From Plumapathes pennacea (Eukaryota; Cnidaria; Anthozoa; Antipatharia; Myriopathidae), in the NCBI GenBank assembly GCA_964036295.1, contig OZ038472.1:15830885-15894884 (forward strand): 64,000 nucleotides of DNA, written 5' to 3'. The position numbers and the translations under genes are program-made. The notes beneath the pieces were generated by a model. The model searched no databases. It was not told where the DNA came from and saw nothing but the letters and a program-made list of their open reading frames with translations. The first letter of the stretch is position 1, and each line of letters starts with the position of its first letter. Positions 1 to 11,339 of the stretch are shown here, piece after piece.

Positions 1-273
1 CCTGTAGACTTGTTGTGTCGTTCAAATCCATTCACTCCGCTTCCAAACAGGAAGTTCACAAGCGGCTCGATTTTTCTAGCGGAAGTGAGACTTGTATGCT
101 GTGTTTAGAGGGGGGTAAAAGCTTTCTTCCTTGTCCAGAGCACTCTGAACGGAAAGCCGTCTCCCAAATGAAATGCCCTCGACCACCCTCGCCTCGGGGA
201 AGTCGACAAGTCCCGGATGAACAACTTGATGTCCCGTATGCTTGCAGGATTTTGAGTGGAGGCTGGGACCGAT

Positions 274-402
274 AAACATGGCAACTTCGTTCCCAAGCTC
301 TTTTCTCTCTCCCGAGAACGAGGTTGCAAACATGGCGGCTCGAGTGAGACGTTTGGAGCTAAAATAGCTGCACAATGTATTTTGACTGCTGTATCAATAC
401 TG
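274..402 (+). other. Exon-like 5' segment with ATGGCGGC start context and splice donor
   Basis: An ATG at 332 lies in the string AACATGGCGGC, an exact match to the YY1-type initiator often found at animal gene starts. The frame from this ATG is only 11 codons and ends at TAG (365-367). A strong donor, CTG|GTAAGT, follows at 402/403. This looks like a short first exon, mostly untranslated, of a gene whose other exons I cannot identify. A 45-bp palindromic insertion directly precedes the ATG and has duplicated it. No TATA box is evident. Confidence 0.3.
283..327. repeat. 45-bp palindromic element with 9-bp target duplication
   Basis: The ends are inverted repeats (GCAACTTCGTTCCC-like against GAGAACGAGGTTGC). 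The direct repeat AAACATGGC occurs at 274-282 and again at 328-336, a 9-bp target-site duplication. The core is related to the element at 36295-36368, so two members of one small fold-back family lie in this window. Confidence 0.7.
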
Positions 403-1025
403 GTAAGTTCTTTTAGCGTATGCAGAAACACTAGAATACTCTAGTAGTAGTCACACTTGCACCGAGAAGGTTAAGATTCAGCCAAATCGGGTGTCCCAGT
501 TCGGCCGACAAATACCCCCGTGGTCGAGTCCGTATATACGCTTTATATTATAAAGCGACGACTTCTCCTGCATGGAGGGAGCGGTCTGCATTGACCTAAC
601 TTATTCGCTAAAAAAAAAAAAGAAAAGAAAAGAAAAACAAGGATATGAGGGGAGTGAGAGTCCAATAGTACAAATCGACGTAAGGCAAGGTCCTTTTCAA
701 AGTAATAGGGCCCGCGGAAAGGCAAATATCTTGGACGCGCGCTGGTTTTCCACACTCTTTTGCACGTTCTTGGGAAGGAGTCCAGCGAAACATGATTTTA
801 CACATGGTGCCTGATTTTTCAGGCCTAGTGCTTGACCTCCTCACTTCTTAACGTCCAATGTTCCAAGCTGGGTTTCTTGTTCCTTGTCTTTATGAAGATG
901 ACTGACATTTCAGCTCAGCTATTTCTGGCTTATTGTTTCTACTGACCAATCACTCTGTTTATACTATAGTATTTAGAGATTCAGTGCTTCCCAGTCTATA
1001 CTTGTATCACTGATCTCTCCTTCAA

Positions 1026-1093
<68 letters not shown>

Positions 1094-2631
1094 GTTATTA
1101 TTATTATTACTAAGTTGACTGTATATAGCTGAATTTCAAGAAATAGCAGGTCATTTTATATTGGGGTTTAAGCTGATCAAGTTAGTGACTCTCCTAGCAT
1201 TGCTCATTTAATTTGTTCAGGGCAGTTTGGGAGAATTAGCCTCCAAACACATTGTGAAAAATTTCTCAATTTTAAAACAAAAGCAAAAGTTGTACTTTTA
1301 TGGTCATTTTTATTGTGACTGGTGCATTTCATTCTTGTTTATGATTGGCTAAGCTAACTCTCTGATTGCAAAGTGCCTGATTCATGATTAATTTGGGAAT
1401 TTATGCAACAATCACATTCAAGGAAACTGTGATATCTACATTTATTAGACATCCTGTGTGATTCCCGCCTTGAACAGAGAAACCTATGAACTACTGTTGA
1501 GAGTAATATTATCTGAATGTGAAACAGTATAATAATTTTTTTGTCTGATGCCTCAGATATGTGCAGGGAAATTGGCTTCATGGGTGCAAAACTCCCTAAA
1601 AGGCTATTGAATGTTTAAGGCCTATTTTTTGGGTGTGTCCTAGAGCCTTTATATGACCCAGACTGATCTATTAGCTGATACCGACCTCATATTAGTGGCT
1701 TGAAAGAGAGTTTGCTTAGTCGACTGCTCACAGGACTTGGTTGATTTGACTGCACAATTTGTTTTGATTGATAATGTTCGAAATGGTTGTCTCCTCACTC
1801 AAAGCTTGAACATATGCTTCTGTTCAGCCTGGTGAATACTTGACAAATATTACGGCTTCGGAAACTATAAGTGTATTTATGACCAAATACTGTGCCGATT
1901 TTCTGAACGTTCTCACGATTCTTAAAGTCGGCCGGCTTTGGCACAGGGGTGGGTGACCTTGATTGGAAAATGCTGAAATAGTTAAAAACATTGCCTACGG
2001 ATGTTGATTAGTTAAATATCGTTGCGTTGCGTTCTATGCGGGGCCACTATTAACAAAATAAAGCACTTCACTGTTGTTTTTCATTCAATTATTTACTTCT
2101 TTGTTCAGTTAAAAATTTCACTCTTCTTCTCTCGACTTGTTTTTGTCTTTCAAGACATACAGATAATTTGCTTTTTGCAGTGCTTGACGTTTGGATGGTT
2201 TGGAGTCAACAAATAAAACAAAACGAAGGAAAAACCCAGGAGCAACACGATACACACGACCTGTATCGCTTCTCCGAGTACTGATCAACTATTGCGCGGG
2301 CCGATAAGATTCTACCACTCGTGTGAGATTGGCCAATCATGGTTGAACTCTTTCGCCTTTTCTTGTTGATTTATGATAATAAAGTGACGCTGAAAGCAAC
2401 AATACAGGCCGCGCAACTTGTTGTTGTCCGTTTGAACTCATCAAAGCGCCACGAGCAGCGTCTTAGTTGGGAAAAAGGTGTATAGTGGATTAACATGGTT
2501 GGGGACCAGCAGGAGCCTTTTGTGTCAGGTCAGCGAACTCCTGTAACAGTTTATGAACGAAACTGTCATTTTCCAAAGCGTTTCTCGTGAACTTTCACGT
2601 TTCTTCGGATGCGAGCGTATGCCGTCTTTTG
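403..2631. other. Non-coding stretch, no gene recognised
   Basis: AT-rich sequence without a convincing open frame. It contains the perfect palindrome CGCTTTATATTATAAAGCG at 539-557 and the (TTA)n tract at 1028-1109. Nothing else could be assigned. Confidence 0.6.
1028..1109. repeat. (TTA)n microsatellite
   Basis: About 27 TTA units in a row with one interruption (TTG) near 1094. Confidence 0.98.
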
Positions 2632-2895
2632 ACTTTGGACCTTGAAAATGCTCTATGATCTCTTGCAGAGTCATGGGTCGTCTATAGGTCCCTGCAGTTT
2701 TACCTGCCAATTCATTCCAGACTCTCTTTACCACGAATGGTTTGCACTTTCATCGAGTGCGTATCACTGTTTGGCTGTTGACCTTCAGAATGCTCTATGG
2801 CGTATGGTCGTTTATAGTTTACTGCAAAGTTTGTTTGACGCTCCAGGCTCTGTCGACAACGAATCCCTTGCATTTTCACTGAGTTTTCTCGTGAG
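2632..2895. repeat. Diverged tandem duplication of about 130 bp
   Basis: Segment 2637-2760 and segment 2780-2895 align with indels. Both begin GACCTT(G/C)A(A/G)AATGCTCTATG, both then carry GTCGT(C/T)TATAG, and both end ACGAAT..TTGCA(C/T)TTTCA(T/C)(C/T)GAG. A 69-codon antisense frame crosses the first copy and is interrupted in the second, so coding origin is possible but unproven. Confidence 0.5.
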
Positions 2896-3250
2896 ACGTG
2901 AGAATTTGAAGTGTCTCGTAGTATATAAGCTTATCACACTGAATGCATTCCCATTTCTACTGTACTAAGAGCTCCCTCGCTGGACAGGCAAGACTTTTTC
3001 ACAGTGGGTGACAGGTCGGGAGAAATTTCGCAGATCTTGGGCTTGGTGGGTGAAACTGGAATAATCGCGGGAAAAAAAACGATTTTCAACTCTTAATAGC
3101 TAATTCCTGTTTGGGATCATTGCGGGACGAAGAGGGCCCGTGGATACTCAATTGGATAGGGTCAGCCAAAGTGCAGGGTGGTGGGTTATTGAAGAGCCCA
3201 ATTATTGATCCGCGCTCTTCTCTTAGTTTTTATTCCTTTTGTCGTTTCAG

Positions 3251-3335
3251 TTACGAAGGGGAAAGATCCACCTCCGGCGGACACCTCTGGCACATAGAGA
3301 ACCGCGGATGACAAATTTGGCCACACAGTACCCCT
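3251..3335 (+). other. Exon-like island of 85 bp
   Basis: A pyrimidine-rich tract and acceptor (TTTTGTCGTTTCAG|) precede 3251, and a strong donor (CCCTG|GTAAGT) follows 3335. One frame is open throughout (28 codons), with no recognised motif. It could be an exon of an unassigned gene or a non-coding RNA, or chance splice-like sites. Confidence 0.25.
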
Positions 3336-3558
3336 GGTAAGTCAATTTAGCTTTTTCTCGGAGGGGAGGGGGAAGAGAGTTCAAACTTTTAAAAAAGGAA
3401 CTCCAAATCCATCTCTATGCTTCTGGAGTTTCAGTGATAATTTGTTTTCTGGCGGTGGCGGTGTAGCAGAAGCTATACTATATGTAGATATTTCCGATGA
3501 AACTGCTTACTTATCCCAAGTCTTTCTTACGACGATCAGGAGTCTAACCTTTGTCAGG

Positions 3559-3561
<3 letters not shown>

Positions 3562-3590
<29 letters not shown>
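3562..3590. repeat. Poly-T tract (29 T)
   Basis: Uninterrupted T run. Confidence 0.98.
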
Positions 3591-3592
<2 letters not shown>

Positions 3593-3599
3593 ACCCGAG

Positions 3600-6500
3600 T
3601 GTGCTCGTAACTTTTGATTGACTAACAGTTTAGATACGACCATTTTTCACGTTTGTGTTAAAGACCATCAAGGATAGCCATGTGAAGAACACTTTTAATT
3701 CGTACAAATCTTAATTCGTACAAATTTTATTTCGAGACTTTTCTGAGTATAGCGGTGCCTAGTGTTGGCGTTTGTTCGGCTTCCCTAAGACGCAAAAACT
3801 AGTCTGTGCTTTCATTTGTTCTTTAATTTCTAATTTATTGCAGTGCTTCCCCTCACTTTGAACAGAATGGAGCTTTTCCTTCAGTAAATTCTCGTCCTCA
3901 AGCCTGGTTTTGTTGGCCAGTTTAGTCATATTCTCAAGAAGACCAGCTCCTTTCAGGTAAGTGATCAAAGAACTATTCAAATCTGGAAAATACATCTGAC
4001 ATATCAACATTAGGTAGACCAAGAGCACCACACATATTTTGTAATTATTAGAGTGTTCTGATATAAAATTGTTAATATTGGTAATCCGTGATAATGATGG
4101 CCTATGCAGTAGATACAATGGAAAAAACCGTTCTAAAGAGATGCTTTTTTGATGCTTGATAACGGGTGTCTCGACCATTTTGCGTTTGGTTGTAGCGTAA
4201 CTGATTTTGCTCGTAAATAATGTTGATCAATTTCCTGAATTTTAAAGCTGCACGAGCATTAGTAGATAATATAATCTTTAATCTTTACGGGTGGAAGCGC
4301 CCATCACGTGAAGAATGTGCTTTCAGGGAGAATCTATAAGCCAACATAAAGATATAAAATGTGAACTTACAATACAATCTAAAAATGTATAAAATACCTC
4401 AAGGTCCATCAGGGTGTCCATATATAAAGATGTACAAGTGGCATTAGTATTGTGTGGATGTACGAGCGAGTAGAAGACGCATGTGTTCCTGGATACAGAC
4501 GTTTGGATAAATTGCAATATTTACAAATATCCAATTTATATAAAATCCAATATTTACTATTCTGCATGAAATACGATGTCTGATTTACTTATTGCTTAAT
4601 TGGTTCACAACCAATTGCAAAGTAAATTTTGCGAGAAAAACGTTTAAACTATCTGGGAAAAGGAAACAAACAAAATCAAAACGTACGAACACAAATTTAA
4701 CAACGTTACTGTACTTAGATACAGATGTAATTTTAGAAGTAACGTTGTTAAATACTTGCAATATTTGGTTGTGCAGACATCATGTCAAACGATTGCTCTA
4801 GTAGTATAATTTACAAAACTTGACTAAGAAGCAACAATTAACATAGAAGATATCCACGACTAGTTAACAGCCGTACTGTATCAGAATCCGGCCAGCCTTG
4901 GGTAAATTGGCGCATACCTCTGCCTAGTTGTCACCGTGGGCTCATTTTCTGCTTTTGTATGATAAGTTGTTTTATGTTCGGCTCAAGGTGACGCAGTTTT
5001 CAATAAGCTCGACAGGCGCCCTGGTACTACGTTAATAAAATAATATAATGTCCATTTTATTGCGAAAATGCACCTAATTTTTACTTTGATAAAGAAAAAT
5101 GTGAGGCATGGGAGAAAGAAGCTACAATATCGGACAAACAAACAAACACGCAAACGAAAACAGCAAATGGAAGGAAGTCAGCACATGAGATGAAAGAGAG
5201 AAAAAGAGAAATATAGAGAAAATGATACTGAAATATTGAATAACAAGGAGAGGTTGAAGCTCAGACAAATCTTTCAGGGAAGGAGAATGGGCAACATTCT
5301 AAACTGATAGCAGTACGTGTCCGGCCTAGAACACGCAAATACTTTGAACACCTGAGTCATTGCCAGTTGACGCGCTACGTGCACGCAGGATACACGATAA
5401 CTCACAACAGACATGTCTTTGTCCTGATTCCTACAAGTGGATTTTTGGCATTCCCAAACCCGTCAAGTATCTCGCGTACCCGGCTGCACCGACAAAGTCA
5501 AATTGTTTTGTGATATTGCGCTACAGCCTGAGTTGAGTACAATTTGCAAGTAAAGTAGCTGCTTTTCTAGAACAAAAGAATTCCACACTGTGCATGTATC
5601 GAGTAACAACAATGTACACTGTATAAAATATCGGAATACCTTAGGAGAAGTTGCCAGTTCATGGTTTGTTGGGCTGTGCTTTTAAAATTATGTCACCAAA
5701 AGTTTCGGGGCAAACAGGCGCCAAATTTGATTGGGTGACTCCTTTTCCCACGGCCTTCTACGAGAAGGACAGATATTGGATCAATTAGTTCTTTTGTGTT
5801 GTAAATCCATTAAATACTTCATTGTAAAGCGGTATAAATGACATTTTCATTGAAAGTAGAAGTGTAAGATGATTGAAGTGTAGCTATAGAAGGCTTTACT
5901 ATACAACCCAAGCATGAAACTCCAAGGCTCCACCACGTAAACATGCAGTTGCCCAGTTACTCGTGCATTTTCCAGAAGTATTGTCATTGCCGGTGTTGTT
6001 TTTCGTTTATCTTTTATTTTTTGGGTTTGTTTTTTGTGTTGGAGCCGGTTGAGTGAAGTCCGTTTACCCCATTCATGCGAGTCTTGCAATGTGTCCAAAA
6101 GGTGTGTTTATTAAATATGGTAAAAATTCATTTTTGTGGGTTCCCATTGCCGATTTCCGCAACAACCAAGAGAGTGAGTCCATTTTCCGGCCGCGACGGG
6201 CGTTTCACTTAAAAGCCCACATTTGTGATTTTGTTATTTCACGCCCTAGTTCGCAACAAGTGCCGTCCTTGACAACCTCCTAAAAGTGCGATTCATTCCT
6301 TAAAACTACACCCTTATTATCATACGAAGTCCTTTGCCCACTTTTTTTTTTTTTCTTTCATTGACCGCAGCAAGAATACCGCTGGTAAATAATTTCCTTA
6401 TGATGTGGAAGCGGCAATTTTTTCGCGCCATAAAGTAGTTAGTGGAAGTTTCATTTTTTTGCCAGTTAACACCTGTGTATTCGATTGTCTGTCAGTTTGC

Positions 6501-8020
6501 CTCAGGCTTTATTCTACTATAAGTGGAACCCTTCAACAAGACTAGATAACCACACTCAACTCTCTGCATTTGGTTACTTGCTAAATGTGATTGAGTCCGC
6601 CAGGCATTGATATGCCCGCATGATTTATACAGTCCCGTTTAAAGTGCTTAACTTTCTTCGTCTTAGATTCCACCACACACCAACCAAACTCCCCTTCGAT
6701 CGAGTCATCTCTGTAATTTGACCAAAACTGCTGGACAACAAAGGAGTAGAATGAGGCTTTTTATGTCTGAAACAATGAATGTTCTCTGGGTCCTTGTTAT
6801 TCTGCTTCACATAAGGCATAATTATATAATGATGCCCTTTGCTGCATGTTCTTTCGATTATCCTCTCGACCACGTCCAGCAAATGTTGTTTCAGCTCCTT
6901 TCGTGCATTTCGATAGCTGAGACCTGTATTATTTATCTTGAGACCTGTATTATTTATCTTGCTTTTCCTGTGGTCTGCGTATCACTTTGCGAGAAAACTA
7001 GAATTTCTTTGCTGTGCATTTTATTGTGCATCCGTTCCGCTGCTTTGTGTGTGTAATTGAAGACGTCCTTATCATTTCTCTTGTTGAAACGACTACTGTC
7101 TTGAGCTAGAACCGTGGCACAACTGATTGCTCGTTTGATAACTATAACATGGCGTGCTATCTGAATGCTAGACTCTGTAGGAGCTACCATCAGCCTGCGT
7201 CGGCGTGAGGTTGTATCAGTTAAGCTAAACCCGGCACTGTATGAAATGGACTCAGCTGATGCTCAAAGCTTTACGAGCAAACGACGAACACATGGAGAGG
7301 GATAATCAGAGAGAGACAGACGAACACGCGGGAGGCAAACAGGCGATGGAGGAAGCGTGTTGTTGCGGCAAACGTGAAGAGTAACCGAGAATTGTCTGTG
7401 TTTCGTTGCTGTTGTTATTGCTCTGCTCGAGTATCGGCGAAGTGCTCTGCCTTTATTTAGTTTCCCGCCTTGTTTTTGTATCTTTAATTCTATGAACACC
7501 AGTTTACTTGGATTTTGCCGGACCCTATAGCGTGTAGTAAGACAGGCGTGGCGTTGTCCAAACTTTAATTGATAAAACTCCATTTACATGCGTTTAGAAA
7601 AATGGCCTCGCACCCCCCATAAGTTAGCACCGTGCCAACATTTTACGGTACGGAATCTTTAATTTGTCTCATGTAAACGGGGCAGGCCAAACTTTATTGA
7701 CGAACTGGCGCCTGAAATTTTATGGGTTCATGCCAAAGACTAAGCCTGGGAGAGGTAGTCTTGGCAAGGGTCAACAAGGTACCTTGCTAACTTTGTGAGT
7801 GTCGCGGTATATTGTAGCGCGTGAACGTAGAGATAAAGCACCCAGAAATCAATACTTCTAGTTTGCTCAACTGAATTTATTTTACTCGCTTGTTAAACTC
7901 TGTTGTTGCGAAGTCAAATTTAGGTTTTTGTACTTGATACTGAAAAGCATTAGGAAACCTTAGGTTTAGAGAAGTCTTTTTCAAGTGAAGAAATCGGGTG
8001 ACTGAAATCCCAAAGTCGTA
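3600..8020. other. Non-coding stretch, no gene recognised
   Basis: AT-rich, with only short frames lacking recognisable motifs. Minor structure: a perfect 15-bp-arm hairpin at 4695-4709/4739-4753 and a tandem duplication of a 21-bp block (GAGACCTGTATTATTTATCTT-like) at 6919-6960. Confidence 0.6.
4695..4753. repeat. Hairpin with perfect 15-bp arms
   Basis: ATTTAACAACGTTAC at 4695-4709 is matched by its reverse complement at 4739-4753 across a 29-nt loop. No promoter or miRNA context is evident. Confidence 0.7.
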
Positions 8021-8033
8021 AAACTTCTGAACT

Positions 8034-8195
8034 GTTAAATGAAACCTGAAGGTGCGAGCATTCAAAAGGTTCATTGCACAGAGCAATGCATGTCACTCTC
8101 TACAGTGATTTTTAAACCAAACTATACATGCTAATGGCAGTGTTCGCGTTGCTGTCGAGTTTCATGCGTTTTTCCATTTTGGAGTTTAAATATGG
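8034..8195 (+). repeat. Copy of dispersed ~86-92-bp-monomer repeat (degenerate)
   Basis: Begins GAACTGTTAAATGAAACC and runs through GGCAGTGTTCGCG into a downstream block (TTCATGCGTTTTTCC..TTTTGGAGTTTAA). The same order is seen in the copies at 8.7, 11.0 and 23.3 kb. Confidence 0.6.
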
Positions 8196-8696
8196 AAAGA
8201 GAAATCATGACAGCAAAATATTTAATAACGTCTACCGTCGGAAACTATACTATTCCACTGCTGAATTATATTGAAAATAATCAGTTGAACAAGATTTACT
8301 ACAGCGGCCCATAGAGTATTTGAGTGTTTTCAAGCTGTAGAACTGGAAACGCAAATTAACACGCCAAACATGCCAAGGTAACTAAGCTATTAGTTCATGT
8401 ACTCAAAGAAGAATGTGAAGCTGTCTTAACACGTAGCAAACCTTCTTTGACGTATCTCTTGACGACTTGTAAAACAACGATAGCATAGAAGTGGAAAGAA
8501 CAGTTTAACTGGGTGGAAGCGCTTGACTTGGAAGTAACGCTTGGCTCTGTTAAAGTGGTTTCGTTGCTATGATTTTTACACTCCTTCCTGTTATGATAGT
8601 ACACTAACCTATACTAAGTCCCTTCGAATCTTCATCTCCAGTTTCTAGCAAAGCAGTACTGTATCCTCCGTGGTCTTAATCTTTCAAGCGCCAAAG

Positions 8697-8815
8697 TCCA
8701 CTGTCAATAAAAGCTGAAGGTGTGAACACTCAATAATCATTTGTGCAGCTGTCCTCGCGTTGTTCATGAACGAAGTTCGTGTTTTTTTTCTTGCACGTTT
8801 CTTAATTCAGTTTGG
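8697..8815 (+). repeat. Copy of dispersed ~86-92-bp-monomer repeat (degenerate)
   Basis: CCACTGTCAATAAAAGCTGAAGGTG followed by an ACTCAATAATCA-like stretch and a T-rich block. This is weaker similarity to the 11.0 kb copy in the same order. Confidence 0.45.
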
Positions 8816-9328
8816 ATATAGAAACATGACTTTGAAAGTGTTAAGTTAATATGGTTTCCGAGCTTTGTATGTTGTGGTTTCCGTGGCCATTAGAACCGTC
8901 TCCTGCTCAATAATTATACCTCGGTTAGTCATTTTCTCGACAAATGAAGTACAGAATGTAGGCTCACTTACCATACCCCTACCACACTTGAAGCTTGTTT
9001 TCGTATGTGTTTTGAATTACGTGCGCTTGGCATCATATGTGTATTAGTTATATGACTTATTTTTGAGCCAGGAAAAGTTCACATGACTACCTTGTAACCA
9101 CAACGACACTCCAACCAACTCCGTCTCTCCTCTGTCGGTTGTTATCAAAATCTTTATGCCAGTTACGGAAATTTTATGTAATATTGTTCAAAGTTTTAAT
9201 GCGAAGGATTCGTGGATTTGAAACCGTGTCTGCTTTTCGTGCACAGGTAATTTGTGGCATTTGGTGACGAACTTTTGAAGTTCAAATATTGTGCTTCTCT
9301 ATTAGAATCTCCATTGTTTTTTGTGAGT

Positions 9329-9329
<1 letters not shown>

Positions 9330-9359
<30 letters not shown>
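9330..9359. repeat. Poly-T tract (30 T)
   Basis: Uninterrupted T run. Confidence 0.98.
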
Positions 9360-9360
<1 letters not shown>

Positions 9361-9610
9361 TCCTTTATAACAAATCTTACCTTGTCAAAATTTCGCTCAA
9401 ATCACGCAAGGACAGATTGCTAATCTAAACGATGACCTCATTCAAGATTACAACTAATGAGGTAATTTACGTCAGCGGAAAAAATGCCCAAAAATCCAAT
9501 TCTTCGTGACACTGCTAATAAAAATATGTTTACCCCGAACTCTTATTTTACCCATTAACAAAGAAACTGTACTTTTATCCTTTCGCTCCCATACTTTGCT
9601 AGGCAACAAC

Positions 9611-9770
9611 GTGAACACTGCTATCAGAATCATCAGATCATTGAGAGCTTTCATTTGAGTGGTCACACCATTCGATTTCAGTTGATAGCTCAGACGTTGG
9701 AAGTGAACACTGCTATCAGAGCGTACTCATTGAGAGCTTTCATTTAAGTGGTTACGCCTTCAAATCTACT
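9611..9770 (-). repeat. Two monomers of the dispersed repeat, inverted orientation
   Basis: GTGAACACTGCTATCAGA at 9611 and again at 9703, each followed by CATTGAGAGCTTTCATTT. These are reverse complements of the monomers at 11.0-11.3 kb, giving a facing inverted pair 1.3 kb apart. Confidence 0.8.
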
Positions 9771-11033
9771 TAACATGTGATCGAATTGGAAGTTTTCCAA
9801 CGTTTTCGTCTTTGTAGTAAAATAGGTTCAAATCTCATGAAACTTTGTAAGTTAGATCCAGTTGGATCCAGTTATTTCTGAGTAGAGGACACATGTGCAG
9901 CACATTTCCTCCCAATCAGAGCCCCTTCTTGGTCTCCATGTTGCATGAGAGATATATTTGTAATTCAGTGATCCTGCGATAGCAGACCTGTCTATATTTG
10001 TCGCAAGGGCAATATTGTACTGAACAAGGCATCAACAATTAAGATCACGCCCGCTTCCGTGCCACATAGCTGCGTTCTAAATTCAAGGTGTTAAACAAAC
10101 ATGCCTGTTTTGTATCTGTCAGTGAGTTTTACCCATCGTAAATAAAGCAGTAATGAAATGTTGTTTTAGTCGAACATATCTTAGGTTTATTGGTCTCCAG
10201 TTGGTAAAATGAAAAGTTATTTTGAGAAAAAAACAATTGAGGGATATGAAAAACGTCCAACAGGCAAATAAAGGACACTTAGAGTAGAGACAAACATTTA
10301 CAGATAATCTAGACACTGAGGAAAGGAGAGTTATTTGAGATGTATACGAGTTATGAGGCTGTTTCACTATACGCGTCTTGACAACCACCACGGGTTGACA
10401 GGTTTATAATTAAAAAGTCGTTTAGTCGCCCAATTTCTGGTTAGCGTACTTCCAAATGGCAGTAACTTTAGATACCTGTGAATTCAGCGGCGCCGTTTTC
10501 TGCTCAGATAACTAAGAACTGCTGAATTTTGGATAACGCATTTTAAACTGGAAGATAAAACCTCCAGATTTGTGTGATAAGATGCGCCGCAATGCAATAA
10601 GGGCAACTTAGGGCCACTTTAACCCTCCGTAATTTGCACGTTTCGTTGAAGATGAAGTAGTTACTAGCTTAGTGCCAGACTTAGCGTCATTTGTCTTTGT
10701 TGTTCTTGGTTTTAACTCTGGTTTTCTGTGTCGTGACAAACCAGTGATCTTCCTGTTCCTGTTCTGTCGCGTCCGGAAACTAGTGTTGTCCGGTGGTTAA
10801 ACGGTTTTTAAATTTATTTGAAGCCACGTTGCAGCAATTTCCTTGTTGTTGCGTGCTTTTAGTTGCTCTGGATCTTTCGCCCGCCTCTGAGAAATCTTTT
10901 ACTGCCGTCAGTTAGATTTCCTGAGGGGCCACTATAAGGTTGTGATGACGCAAAGGGTTCTCAGATAGTCGATCAGTTTTATGCACTGTCTCTGTTTTAC
11001 GGCTGTTCTGATTCAGCGCCAAAGGTATTGAAG

Positions 11034-11335
11034 GCTGTCAAACGAAACCTAAAGGTGTGACGACTCATGGAAGGTCTCGTTGAGTACACTGTAATAGCAG
11101 TGTTCACTTCCAATTCATGAACTGTCAAATGAAACCAAAAGGTGTGACCATTCAAATGAAAGCTCTCAATGAGTACATTCTAATAGCAGTGTTCACTTCC
11201 AACTCCTAAACTGTCAAATGAAACCTAAAGGTGTGACCACTCAAATGAAAGCTCTCAATGAGTACATTCTAATAGCAGTGTTCACGTTTTTGTTAAAAGG
11301 AGCTCATGTTTTTTTGCATTTTGAAGTTTAATGTG
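11034..11335 (+). repeat. Three tandem monomers (about 86-92 bp) of the dispersed repeat plus shared 3' flank
   Basis: TGTCAAAYGAAACC starts at 11037, 11123 and 11212. Each monomer then carries AAAGGTGTGAC, CTCAATGAGTACA (degenerate in the first) and AATAGCAGTGTTCAC. After the last monomer comes the T-rich GCATTTTGAAGTTTAA block shared with other copies. Confidence 0.85.
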
Positions 11336-11339
11336 GGTA

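Noticed and set aside
3759-4178. 139-codon minus-strand frame with one hydrophobic segment
   Set aside because: Could be a small membrane protein, but nothing beyond length supports it and no family is recognised.
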